From positions 124,001 through 188,000 of the forward strand of contig CBDDCC010000014.1 of assembly GCA_965225935.1 (NCBI GenBank): DNA of 64,000 nt, written 5' to 3'. Both the position numbers and the translations under genes were made by a program. The notes below the pieces were generated by a model that was given only the letters and a program-made list of their open reading frames with translations, had not been told where the DNA came from and did no database searches. Of this stretch, positions 18,315 to 27,717 are shown piece after piece; the stretch's first letter is position 1, and every line of letters begins with the position of its first letter. Source of the stretch: CALJXB01 sp965225935 (GTDB taxonomy: Bacteria; Pseudomonadota; Alphaproteobacteria; Kiloniellales; JAKSDN01).

Positions 18315-19319
18315 GTGTCGGACGTCCAACTCCTGACCGTCGACGAGGACGAGGCCGGGCTGCGGCTGGACCGCTGGTTCCGGCGGCGCTTTCCCGCGCT
18401 CGGACACGGCCGGCTGGAGAAGCTGTTGCGCACTGGCCAGGTCCGGGTCGACGGCAAGCGGGTCAAGGCGAGCCACCGGGTCGCGCCCGGCGAGAGCGTA
18501 CGCGTACCCCCTGGCGCGGGCGCCGCGGCGCCACCGGGGAGCGAGGCCAGTCCGCGGCCGGCGGCCCGGCTGGACCCCAAGGACGCCGCAGACCTGCAGG
18601 CCCGGGTTCTCTTCCTGGACGACTGGCTGATCGCCCTCGACAAGCCGGCCGGACTGGCAGTGCAGGGCGGCAGCGGCCAGACCCGGCACCTCGACGCCAT
18701 GGCCGAGGCCCTGCGCTTCGGCGCCAAGGAGCGTCCGCGCCTGGTGCATCGCCTCGACAAGGACACCAGCGGCGTCCTGCTGCTGGCCCGCACCGCGGCG
18801 GCGGCGCGCGCGCTGGGCGAGGTCTTCCACGGCCAGGACGCGCGCAAGACCTACTGGGCTGCGGTCGCCGGCGTGCCGTCGCCACGGGCCGGCCGGATCG
18901 ACCTGGCGCTCGCCAAGCAGCGGGACCGCGTGGCCGGCGAGGAGAAGGTCTCGGGCGCGGCCATCGAAGGGCGGCCGGCCGCGACACTCTACCGGGTGGT
19001 CCAGAACGCGGACAAGCGGGCCGCCTGGCTTCAGCTCCGCCCGCTCACGGGGCGTACCCATCAGCTCCGGGCCCACTGCGCCGCCATCGGCCACCCGATC
19101 CTGGGTGACGGCAAGTACGGCGGCAAGGCCGCCTTCCTCGCCGACCCGGCCGTGCCGCGGCGGCTCCAGCTGCACGCCCGGGAGCTTGCCCTGCCGCACC
19201 CGGCCGACGGCACCACCTTCCGGATCAGCGCCCCGTTGCCGCCCCACATGGCCGAGACCTGGGCGCGCCTCGGCTTCGACGCGGCGCGCGGCGAGGGCCT
19301 GCCCGAGCTCGAGCCGTGA
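18315..19319 (+). CDS. RluA-family (RluC/RluD-type) 23S rRNA pseudouridine synthase
   Basis: The 334-residue protein has an N-terminal S4 domain (about residues 15-65, DRWFRRRFPALGHGRLEKLL) and a catalytic domain with HRLDKDTSGVLLL, whose aspartate is the pseudouridylation nucleophile. GRTHQLRAHCAAIGHPILGD is the second family signature. I use the GTG at 18315. RluC versus RluD specificity cannot be told. In many alphaproteobacteria this gene is followed by the HAD and ATP12 genes; here a ParA module intervenes. Confidence 0.9.
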   Translation: MSDVQLLTVDEDEAGLRLDRWFRRRFPALGHGRLEKLLRTGQVRVDGKRVKASHRVAPGESVRVPPGAGAAAPPGSEASPRPAARLDPKDAADLQARVLFLDDWLIALDKPAGLAVQGGSGQTRHLDAMAEALRFGAKERPRLVHRLDKDTSGVLLLARTAAAARALGEVFHGQDARKTYWAAVAGVPSPRAGRIDLALAKQRDRVAGEEKVSGAAIEGRPAATLYRVVQNADKRAAWLQLRPLTGRTHQLRAHCAAIGHPILGDGKYGGKAAFLADPAVPRRLQLHARELALPHPADGTTFRISAPLPPHMAETWARLGFDAARGEGLPELEP

Positions 19320-19596
19320 GCGGCCAGCAAGCAGTTACTTCGGTAATTGAATAAAAATTGGAGTGTATTTCAGTATAGATCAAATAATAATCTACATGTA
19401 ATTTGAGTTTTATTAGCTTCCAATCGGCCGCAATATATTACATTCATTATATATTAAGCGATTAAATCTACCTTTCCGAAAATCGGGGGTCGTGGGCGCC
19501 GAAGAAGCGTTCCGGACCCATTCGAGACGGCCGTCGGTCCCTGGCCGAGCGGGAGGCGCGCGAGGCCGGCCGGCGGTGAATCGGGAGTAGTCTTTC
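19320..19596. promoter_or_regulatory. AT-rich spacer upstream of the ParA module
   Basis: This 277-bp gap holds no gene. About 19335-19480 is strikingly AT-rich against the surrounding GC-rich DNA. It contains an inverted repeat with 7-bp arms, AATATAT at 19432-19438 and ATATATT at 19449-19455, separated by 10 bp, and several TTGA- and TATA-like hexamers, none forming a clean promoter. It is a plausible operator or centromere-like site for the ribbon-helix-helix protein encoded downstream, or a remnant of inserted DNA. Confidence 0.5.
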
Positions 19597-20325
19597 ATGC
19601 GGGTTTTGACCTTTGCGTCACAGAAGGGCGGGTCCGGAAAGACCACCTTGGCCGGCCATGTCGCGGTCCAGGCCGAGCTCGATGGCGCCGGCCCGGTGGC
19701 GCTGATCGACACGGACCCACAGGGCAGCCTGTCGGAGTGGTGGAACGCCCGCCAGGCCGACACGCCGGTCTTCGCCCAGACCTTCATTTCACGCCTCAAT
19801 GCCGATCTGCGGAAGATGGCGGAGCTGGGTATCAAGCTCGTGGTCTTCGACACGCCTCCGGCCATCACCACGACCATCGAGCACGTCATCCGGGTCTCCG
19901 ATCTGGTGGTCATTCCGACCCGGCCCAGCCCGCACGACCTGCGGGCCGCAGGCGCCACGGTGGACCTGGTGGAGCGCTCCCACGGCTCTCTGGTCTTCGT
20001 GGTCAACGCCGCCACGCCGCGGGCACGGATCTCCGCTGAGGCCGCCATCGCGCTTTCCCAGCACGGCACGGTGGCGCCGGTGACCTTGCACCAGCGCACC
20101 GACTTTGCCGCCAGCATGATCGACGGGCGCACCGTCATGGAGCTGCCCAACAGCGCCCGCTCAACCCAGGAGATCGCCGATCTCTGGGACTATCTGGCCG
20201 ACCGGCTGAGCCGCGTCGAGCCTCAGAGCTTCGGCCTGGCCCAGCCCGCCGCCCATGCCACGGCGCGGCCGGCGATCCGGGCGATTCAAGGTTCCTTGGC
20301 GCAAAAACTCGAGACGGCAGGATGA
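19597..20325 (+). CDS. Orphan ParA-family ATPase
   Basis: The 242 residues carry the deviant Walker A KGGSGKTT (residues 10-17, with the signature Lys10), a Walker B VVFDTPP and the TRPSPHDLRAAG region. There is no N-terminal HTH, so it is a short (type Ib, ParF/MinD-like) ParA that forms ATP-dependent DNA-bound patterns to position cargo. No parB gene accompanies it. The stop overlaps the next gene by 4 bp. Cargo is unknown; plasmid or island partition, or positioning of a protein cluster, are both possible. Confidence 0.9.
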   Translation: MRVLTFASQKGGSGKTTLAGHVAVQAELDGAGPVALIDTDPQGSLSEWWNARQADTPVFAQTFISRLNADLRKMAELGIKLVVFDTPPAITTTIEHVIRVSDLVVIPTRPSPHDLRAAGATVDLVERSHGSLVFVVNAATPRARISAEAAIALSQHGTVAPVTLHQRTDFAASMIDGRTVMELPNSARSTQEIADLWDYLADRLSRVEPQSFGLAQPAAHATARPAIRAIQGSLAQKLETAG

Positions 20326-20786
20326 AAGCGGCACGACTGAACGGCGGTCTCCTTCTGCGCAAGGGGGCCGCGCAGCCGGTTCCCGGCGTGGTCAACTCCC
20401 ATCCCGGCGGGCTGGAACGCCCACCGCTCTCGGCCGTCAAGCCGGGCGCCAAGGCAGGGCGCCGCGCCCGGCAGCCCGAAGGTCTCGAAGCGAGCATTGC
20501 CGAAAGCCAGCAGGGCCTGGTGCGCGACCACTTCGGCCGCGTGCGGGTCTCCCTGCGGCTCGATCCCCACCGCCATCTACGGCTCAAGCTGCTGGCCGCC
20601 CACAGCCGCACCAGCATGCAGGAGATGCTGATCGCCGCGCTCGACGCCTTCCTGGACGGCGAGGGCGAGTGCGTGAAGGACGGTTCGTGTAGCTGCCTGA
20701 CGAATGCGGGCCCGGGGCGCGAGGACTGCGCCAAGGCTTGCGACGCAAAGGCTGCGGAGGCGGAGAAACAAGGTGAACCAACCTGA
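20322..20786 (+). CDS. Ribbon-helix-helix-like protein with Cys-rich tail, partner of ParA
   Basis: The 154-residue protein has a basic, disordered-looking N-terminus. Residues 73-112 fit a ribbon-helix-helix: a basic strand (RVRVSLRLD) followed by two helices ending in MLIAALDAFLD. The C-terminal tail has five cysteines (117, 123, 125, 136, 140), suggesting metal binding. A small basic RHH protein after a short ParA resembles ParF-ParG architecture, so it may be the adaptor and repressor. It overlaps both neighbours. Function is inferred. Confidence 0.65.
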   Translation: MKAARLNGGLLLRKGAAQPVPGVVNSHPGGLERPPLSAVKPGAKAGRRARQPEGLEASIAESQQGLVRDHFGRVRVSLRLDPHRHLRLKLLAAHSRTSMQEMLIAALDAFLDGEGECVKDGSCSCLTNAGPGREDCAKACDAKAAEAEKQGEPT

Positions 20787-21612
20787 TCCGAACCAGGGGA
20801 TCCAGCCGGACGACGACGAGCTGGACTGCCACGAAGAGGCACTGCACAGCGAGGACGAGGACAACCGCCCCCCGGCGGCCTCGCTCACCTCGATCCGCCT
20901 GACCCGGCGGCGCCCGACCCCGGAACCGCGCCTGGTCCAGCGGCTGACGCTGCCGCTCGCGGCCGGTGCGGTCGATGCTGGGCGGGACTCCGGCCCCGAA
21001 GCCGGGGCCCCACTCGAGGAGGATCCATCTGGGCACGAGGAGGCGAGCGCGCCGACCGAGCCCGAGTCTCCGGAACCCCACGATCCGGTCCCGCCCCTTG
21101 CCCGGGCGGCCCCAGCGCACGGCGGAACGGCGATCGGCAGGCAGAACGTCGCCCAGCAGCAAGAAGCCATCCGACGGGCTCAAGTGGCCCAGCGGCACGA
21201 CAGCGGCCACCGGCCGTCCAACATCGTCGACTACTGGTCGCGGCTCCGGGCCGGACGGGCCTATCCCGCGCCCGCGGATCTCGACTCCGAGCTGATCGTC
21301 GCGACCTGGCCCAACTCCATCCTGTTGCGCCACCAGGCCGGCGAGAGCGGTATGCGCGCGGCCGCCCTCTACAAGCCGTCGAGCGGCCTCGACGGGGCCT
21401 CGGACCGCACCATGGACTTCAGCCCCATGGTGGTGGAGTGGATGCTGGCGCTCGCCGAGGAGACGGTGCGCAGCGGTCAGCCCATGGCAGAGAAGGAGCT
21501 GTTCGAGCGTCCGGGCGGCGGACCTGTCCGCTTCGCCGCCTGCGCCCTGCCCCTGAGCGCCGACCAGGAGACGGTCGACCACGTGCTCTGCTATCTCCGC
21601 GCCCTGGGATAG
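20773..21612 (+). CDS. PAS_5 (DUF1457)-like domain protein in the ParA module
   Basis: From the GTG at 20773 (GGCGGAG lies upstream) the protein has 279 residues and overlaps the RHH gene by 14 bp. Residues 1-150 are acidic, Pro/Glu-rich and probably disordered. Residues 152-279 fit the PAS_5 pattern: VDYWSRLRAGRAYPAPADLD at the start, a central core and a final PLSADQETVDHVLCYLRAL. Such PAS domains in alphaproteobacteria are cytoplasmic sensory or polar-targeting modules. The domain call is from pattern memory; a profile search would settle it. Confidence 0.6.
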   Translation: MNQPDPNQGIQPDDDELDCHEEALHSEDEDNRPPAASLTSIRLTRRRPTPEPRLVQRLTLPLAAGAVDAGRDSGPEAGAPLEEDPSGHEEASAPTEPESPEPHDPVPPLARAAPAHGGTAIGRQNVAQQQEAIRRAQVAQRHDSGHRPSNIVDYWSRLRAGRAYPAPADLDSELIVATWPNSILLRHQAGESGMRAAALYKPSSGLDGASDRTMDFSPMVVEWMLALAEETVRSGQPMAEKELFERPGGGPVRFAACALPLSADQETVDHVLCYLRALG

Positions 21613-21738
21613 CCCCTTAGACCGGGCCTACCACCTGGCTAGCAGCCCGGATACCGGCAACTAGAGCCTCTTGCCGGCCGGCCCAACCCGGTGCCAGACT
21701 TCCCCTGCGCCCACAGAGGCCCCGGCGCGGGAGGCCCC

Positions 21739-22404
21739 ATGGCCAGGAAAGCAACCAAGAAGACGGCAAAGGAGACCGGCGAGACGGCGGCGCGCCCAAG
21801 CGGCGACGACGCCACCGATCTCCGCCGGCGGATCGTCGACGAGACGCTCCTTGAGGCGGCCGAGGTTGGCTGGGACCAGGTGCGGCTGCGCCGGGTCGCC
21901 GAGCGCCTTGGGCTGCCGCTCGCCGAGCTCCGCCTACACTACCGGGACCTGGACGCCGTGGCCGACGCCTGGTTCGCCCGGCCGTTGGAGGCCATGCTGG
22001 CGCCCGGCGAGGCGGGTTTCGCCGACCTGCCGGCGCGCGAGCGGGTCTATCTCGTCATGATGCGCTGGTTCGAGGCCCAGCATGCCGAGCGGGAGCTGGT
22101 CGGCCAGATGCTGGGCACCAAGCTCTATCTCTCCCATCCCCATCACTGGGTGCCGATGATCTTCAACCTGTCGCGCCTGATCCAGTGGGTGCGGGAGGCG
22201 GCGCGCCTGGACGCGCCCGGCCTGCGGCGCCAGGCCGAGGAAGTGGGGCTCACCCTCTTGTTCCTGGCGACTCTCAGAGTTTGGCTGAGAGATGACTCGG
22301 AAGATATTGAAACTACAAGAAGATTTCTTCGTCGCCGGCTCCAGGCTGCCGACGGCGTGCTGGCCGCGGCCTTCCGGCGGCCGCGCAGGCGCGCGGCGGG
22401 CTAG
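21739..22404 (+). CDS. TetR/COQ9-like protein
   Basis: The ATG at 21739, after GGGAGG, gives 221 residues. Residues 30-80 have the TetR-type HTH pattern (RIVDETLLEAAEVGWDQVRL, then RRVAERLGLPLAELRLHYRD). The C-terminal TLRVWLRDDSEDIETTRRFL resembles the end of the COQ9 family, which shares the TetR fold and binds lipids in ubiquinone synthesis. Either a transcription regulator or a COQ9-type lipid-binding protein is possible. A low-GC patch with rarer codons lies at 22261-22335. Confidence 0.65.
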   Translation: MARKATKKTAKETGETAARPSGDDATDLRRRIVDETLLEAAEVGWDQVRLRRVAERLGLPLAELRLHYRDLDAVADAWFARPLEAMLAPGEAGFADLPARERVYLVMMRWFEAQHAERELVGQMLGTKLYLSHPHHWVPMIFNLSRLIQWVREAARLDAPGLRRQAEEVGLTLLFLATLRVWLRDDSEDIETTRRFLRRRLQAADGVLAAAFRRPRRRAAG

Positions 22405-22419
22405 GGCGCGCCCATAGGG

Positions 22420-23094
22420 ATGCCGCGCCTGCGCCTGGTCATGTTCGACTTCGACGGCACCCTGGTCGACAGCCAGCACGGCATCGCCCAGGCCATGGCC
22501 ATGGCCTTCGCCAAGGCCGGGCGTCCGGCGCCGGCCCACGCCCAGGTCCGGCGGGTCGTGGGCCTGCCGCTGGAGGCCGCCATCGCCCGGCTGCTGCCGG
22601 CGGTGGAGACGCCCCTGGCGGCCGAGCTGGCGGCGCACTACCGGGACGCCTTCCACGGCCTGCGCCGCAGCGCCACCTACCACGAACCCCTGATGGACGG
22701 CGCCCGGGCCGCCTTGGAGCGCCTCGACCACCCCGAGGTCCTGCTCGGCATCGCCACCGGCAAGGGCCAGCGGGCGCTCGCCGCCAGCCTGGAGCGCCAC
22801 CAACTGGTCCGGCATTTCGTGACCCTCAAGACGGCCGACGACGGCCCCGGCAAGCCTCATCCCGGAATCCTGCTGGATGCCATGTCCGAGCTCGGCGTGG
22901 AGGCCCGAGACACCCTGGTGGTGGGCGACACCACCTTCGACATGAAGATGGCCGTCAACGCGGGCGCTCGTGCACTGGGCGTGTCCTGGGGCTATCATGA
23001 AGTGCAGGATCTGAGGGCGGCCGGCGCGGAGCGCGTGCTCGGGAGCTTCCGCGAGCTGACCCCGGATCTGGTCGGTTTGGAGCGCGAGGGATGA
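22420..23094 (+). CDS. HAD-superfamily phosphatase, phosphoglycolate-phosphatase-like
   Basis: The 224 residues have the HAD motif I FDFDGTLVDS (Asp nucleophile), motif II GIATGKG, motif III lysine in KPHPGI and motif IV VVGDTTFDMKMA. It belongs to the HAD-IA Gph-like group; the substrate is unknown. The stop overlaps the AsmA gene by 4 bp. Next to an ATP12 gene this is a common alphaproteobacterial arrangement. Confidence 0.88.
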   Translation: MPRLRLVMFDFDGTLVDSQHGIAQAMAMAFAKAGRPAPAHAQVRRVVGLPLEAAIARLLPAVETPLAAELAAHYRDAFHGLRRSATYHEPLMDGARAALERLDHPEVLLGIATGKGQRALAASLERHQLVRHFVTLKTADDGPGKPHPGILLDAMSELGVEARDTLVVGDTTFDMKMAVNAGARALGVSWGYHEVQDLRAAGAERVLGSFRELTPDLVGLEREG

Positions 23095-25190
23095 AGAAGC
23101 TCAAGTGGTTCGTCACCATCCTGGTGACCCTGGTCGTCGCCGTTGTGGTGGCCGGCTACGTGGTCCTCTCGACCATGGATTTCGAGGACCTGCGCGAGAC
23201 CATCCAGGCCGAGGCCAAGGAGGCGACCGGCCGCGACCTCACGATCGCCGGGCCGATCGATCTGGAGGTCTCCCTGACCCCGGCGATCGCCATCGAGGAC
23301 GTGAGCTTCGCCAACGCCGACTGGGGCAGCCGCCCCGAGATGGTCAAGCTGAACCGCCTCGAGGTCGAGGTGGCCCTGATGCCGCTTCTCTCCGGCGACG
23401 TGGAGATCCGCCGCCTGGTGGTGGTGCGGCCCGACATCCTCCTGGAGACCGACGCCGAGGGCGCGCCCAACTGGTCCCTCGAGGGCATCGCCGAGACGGC
23501 GGAAGAGGTCGCAGAGGAGACCGGACCCGATCCCGAGACGACGATCGGCGGGATGCCGATCCTGAACCAGGTGACGATCGAGGATGGCGTGCTCACCTAC
23601 CGGGACGGCCAGACGGGCGAGGAGATGATCGTCGAGCTGAACGAACTGACCAGTAGCGCCAAGGGACCCGGCGCGCCGGTCACGCTCAACCTGGACGGCA
23701 GCTACAACGGCGAGCCCTTTTCTTTGTCGGGCAGGCTGGGCGCCCTCGCGCAGCTCAATGTTGGCCCCTATCCCATCGACCTGAGTGCCGCAGCCGGCGA
23801 TGCCGCCTTCACCGTCAAGGGTGCCATCGCCCAGCCTGTGGCGGGCCAGGGCCTCGACCTCAAGATCACGGCCAAGGGCGAGAGTCTCGCCAGCCTCGGC
23901 GCGCTGGCGGGCGCCGAGCTGCCGCCGCTCGGCCCCTACGACGTGGGCATGCGGGTGAAGGCGGACAGTCTGGACGACGGCGCCCTCTCGCTCTCCGAGT
24001 TCGCCGCCAAGATCGGCGGCAGCGACCTGACCGGCCAGGCGACGCTCACGTTGAACGCGACGCCGCCGGCGGTCAGCGGGTCCTTCTCGTCCCAGCTTCT
24101 CGACGTGGCCGATTTCGCGCCGCCGGACGGGGAGGGGGCCGAGGCGGTCGAGGCCGCTGGGAGCGACGCTCCCGCGAGCCCCTACGTCTTCACCGAGGAG
24201 CCGCTGCCGCTCGACGGGCTCAAGGCGGCCGACGCGAACCTCAAGTTCGACGCGGCTACCCTTCGGCTCCCGAACAAGATGGAGATCAAGGACCTCGACC
24301 TGACCCTCCAGCTGGCGGGAGGCAACCTGAGCGTCGCCCCGCTGACGGCGGGTCTCGCTGGCGGCACCCTCGAGGCGAACATCGCGCTCGACGGCGCCAA
24401 GGCGCCGGCCGGCGTGAGCGTCGCGCTCAAGGGCGCGGACATCGACTATGGCCAGCTGATGCGGGACATGGGGATCGAGGACAGCGTCCAGGGCACTATG
24501 GATCTCGACATCGATCTCAAGGGCGCCGGGGATTCGCCGCGGGCCATCGCCGCCGGGCTCAACGGCAAGACCGAGATCGTCTCCGATGAGGGCGTGATCA
24601 ACGATCATCTCCTGAAGACCGTCGGCGCCGGCCTGAGCGACATCCTGGGCCCGATGCTGGGCGGTGACGACGACGCCAAGCTCAACTGCATCGTCAGCCG
24701 CTTCACCATCGAGAACGGTCTGGCCACCAGCACCGCCATGATCTTCGATTCCGAGGCCTTCACGGTGGTCGGGGCCGGCACCGTCGACCTCAAGGTGGAG
24801 AAGCTGGACCTCCAGATGGACACCTCCTCCCATAACGCCAGCATCGCCAGCCTGGCGGTGCCGTTCAACATCGGCGGCACCCTCAACTCGCCCAGTTTCA
24901 CGCCCGATCCTCTGGGGACCGCCTTGGGCGCGGCCAAGATCGTCGGCATGTTCGTGATGCCGCCGGTGGCCATCGGCCAGTTGATCGCCGAGCGGGTCGT
25001 CGCGAGCGCCGGCGAGAACCCCTGCGTCGCCGCCCTCGAAGCGGCGGAGAGCGGCGAGGCGGGCGAGCAGAAGTCGACCGTCGAGTCGGTCTCCGAGTCG
25101 ACCGGCAAGGCGATCGAGGGTGTCGGCGAAGGCGTCGGCGATGCCTTGGAGGGGGTCGGCGAGGGGCTGAAGAACCTGTTCGGCAACTAA
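23091..25190 (+). CDS. AsmA-family envelope protein
   Basis: The 699 residues begin with a single membrane anchor (about 7-27) followed by the AsmA N-terminal signature (RDLTIAGPIDLEVSLTPAIA, then FANADWGS). A long repetitive beta-sheet region follows, and the AsmA C-terminal region (GDSPRAIAAGLNGKTEIVSD) lies near residue 485. AsmA-like proteins are elongated periplasmic bridge proteins implicated in lipid transport to the outer membrane. The tail ends in a Gly/Glu-rich helix (EGVGEGLKNLFGN) resembling that of the protein at 61200. Confidence 0.9.
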   Translation: MKKLKWFVTILVTLVVAVVVAGYVVLSTMDFEDLRETIQAEAKEATGRDLTIAGPIDLEVSLTPAIAIEDVSFANADWGSRPEMVKLNRLEVEVALMPLLSGDVEIRRLVVVRPDILLETDAEGAPNWSLEGIAETAEEVAEETGPDPETTIGGMPILNQVTIEDGVLTYRDGQTGEEMIVELNELTSSAKGPGAPVTLNLDGSYNGEPFSLSGRLGALAQLNVGPYPIDLSAAAGDAAFTVKGAIAQPVAGQGLDLKITAKGESLASLGALAGAELPPLGPYDVGMRVKADSLDDGALSLSEFAAKIGGSDLTGQATLTLNATPPAVSGSFSSQLLDVADFAPPDGEGAEAVEAAGSDAPASPYVFTEEPLPLDGLKAADANLKFDAATLRLPNKMEIKDLDLTLQLAGGNLSVAPLTAGLAGGTLEANIALDGAKAPAGVSVALKGADIDYGQLMRDMGIEDSVQGTMDLDIDLKGAGDSPRAIAAGLNGKTEIVSDEGVINDHLLKTVGAGLSDILGPMLGGDDDAKLNCIVSRFTIENGLATSTAMIFDSEAFTVVGAGTVDLKVEKLDLQMDTSSHNASIASLAVPFNIGGTLNSPSFTPDPLGTALGAAKIVGMFVMPPVAIGQLIAERVVASAGENPCVAALEAAESGEAGEQKSTVESVSESTGKAIEGVGEGVGDALEGVGEGLKNLFGN

Positions 25191-25212
25191 GCACCGGACC
25201 CGGGCCGGCGCC

Positions 25213-25920
25213 TTGGCTACGCACCCCAAGCGCTTCTACGAGGAGGTCGGCATCGCGCCGGTCGAGGGCGGATTCGAGGTCCGACTCGACGGCCGCCCGC
25301 TGCGCACGCCCGGGCAGGCGCCGCTGATCCTGTCGGGCGAAGGCCTGGCCGAGGCGCTGGCCGAGGAATGGCGGGCCCAGGGCGAGCGCATCGAGCCGGC
25401 GAGCATGCCGCTCATGAGCCTCGCCTGCACGGCCATAGACCAGGTCGCGGCCGCCCGTGCCCAAGTGGTCGAGGCGCTGCTCGCCTACGGCGGCGCCGAC
25501 CTATTGTGTTACAGGGCGGAGCACCCGGCGCCCCTGGTGGCGCGCCAGGCCGAGACCTGGCAGCCCTTGCTCGACTGGGCGGCGCTGGAGCTCGACGCGC
25601 CCTTGAAGGTGGGCCGGGGCATCGTCCACGAGGCCCAGCCGGAGGCCGCCCTGGGGGCGCTGCGCCGTGCGCTCGAAGCGCTCGACGACCTTTCGCTTAC
25701 CGCCCTCGACTGCGCCGTCAGGGCCTCCGGTTCCCTGGTGGTGGCGCTCGCCCTGCAGCGGAGGCGGCTCGATGCCGAGGCCGCCTTCGAGGCGGCCGAG
25801 CTGGACGCCAGCTTCCAGATCGAGCAGTGGGGCGAGGACCCGGAGGCGACGCGCCGCCGGGACGCGGTGCGGGCCGATCTCGCCGCGGCCCGCCGCCTCT
25901 TCGACCTGCTGTCCAAGTGA
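25213..25920 (+). CDS. ATP12-family F1-ATPase assembly chaperone
   Basis: The 235 residues match ATP12: KRFYEEVGIAPVEGGFEVRLDGRPLRTP, LAEEWRAQGERIEP, and the ending with ASFQIEQWGEDPEATRRRD. ATP12 binds the F1 alpha subunit before assembly and is found in mitochondria and alphaproteobacteria. The best start is the TTG at 25213; no in-frame ATG is near. It supports the taxonomic call. Confidence 0.92.
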   Translation: MATHPKRFYEEVGIAPVEGGFEVRLDGRPLRTPGQAPLILSGEGLAEALAEEWRAQGERIEPASMPLMSLACTAIDQVAAARAQVVEALLAYGGADLLCYRAEHPAPLVARQAETWQPLLDWAALELDAPLKVGRGIVHEAQPEAALGALRRALEALDDLSLTALDCAVRASGSLVVALALQRRRLDAEAAFEAAELDASFQIEQWGEDPEATRRRDAVRADLAAARRLFDLLSK

Positions 25921-26026
25921 GCGCCCCAAGCTCGATTGATCTCCCGGAGCCCGATTGAGCCCCGGGAGCGCCCGTGCTATCAGCAGCGGGCAGCGAACAG
26001 CCAAGACCGCGGGTCTGGGAGCGGCC

Positions 26027-27559
<1,533 letters not shown>

Positions 27560-27717
27560 GTCATTTTGCTAATGTATTGCATGAAGTGCGGGGCAGTGTC
27601 CGAACCCGCGCCGGGGGCGTGACAGTCCCGGCCATTGCGGCTACTCATTGGGGCCGGTGATGGCAGCGTAGAGCGGCGGACGGGCGGCGCCCCGGGTCCG
27701 CAAGTGTCGGGGGGACC

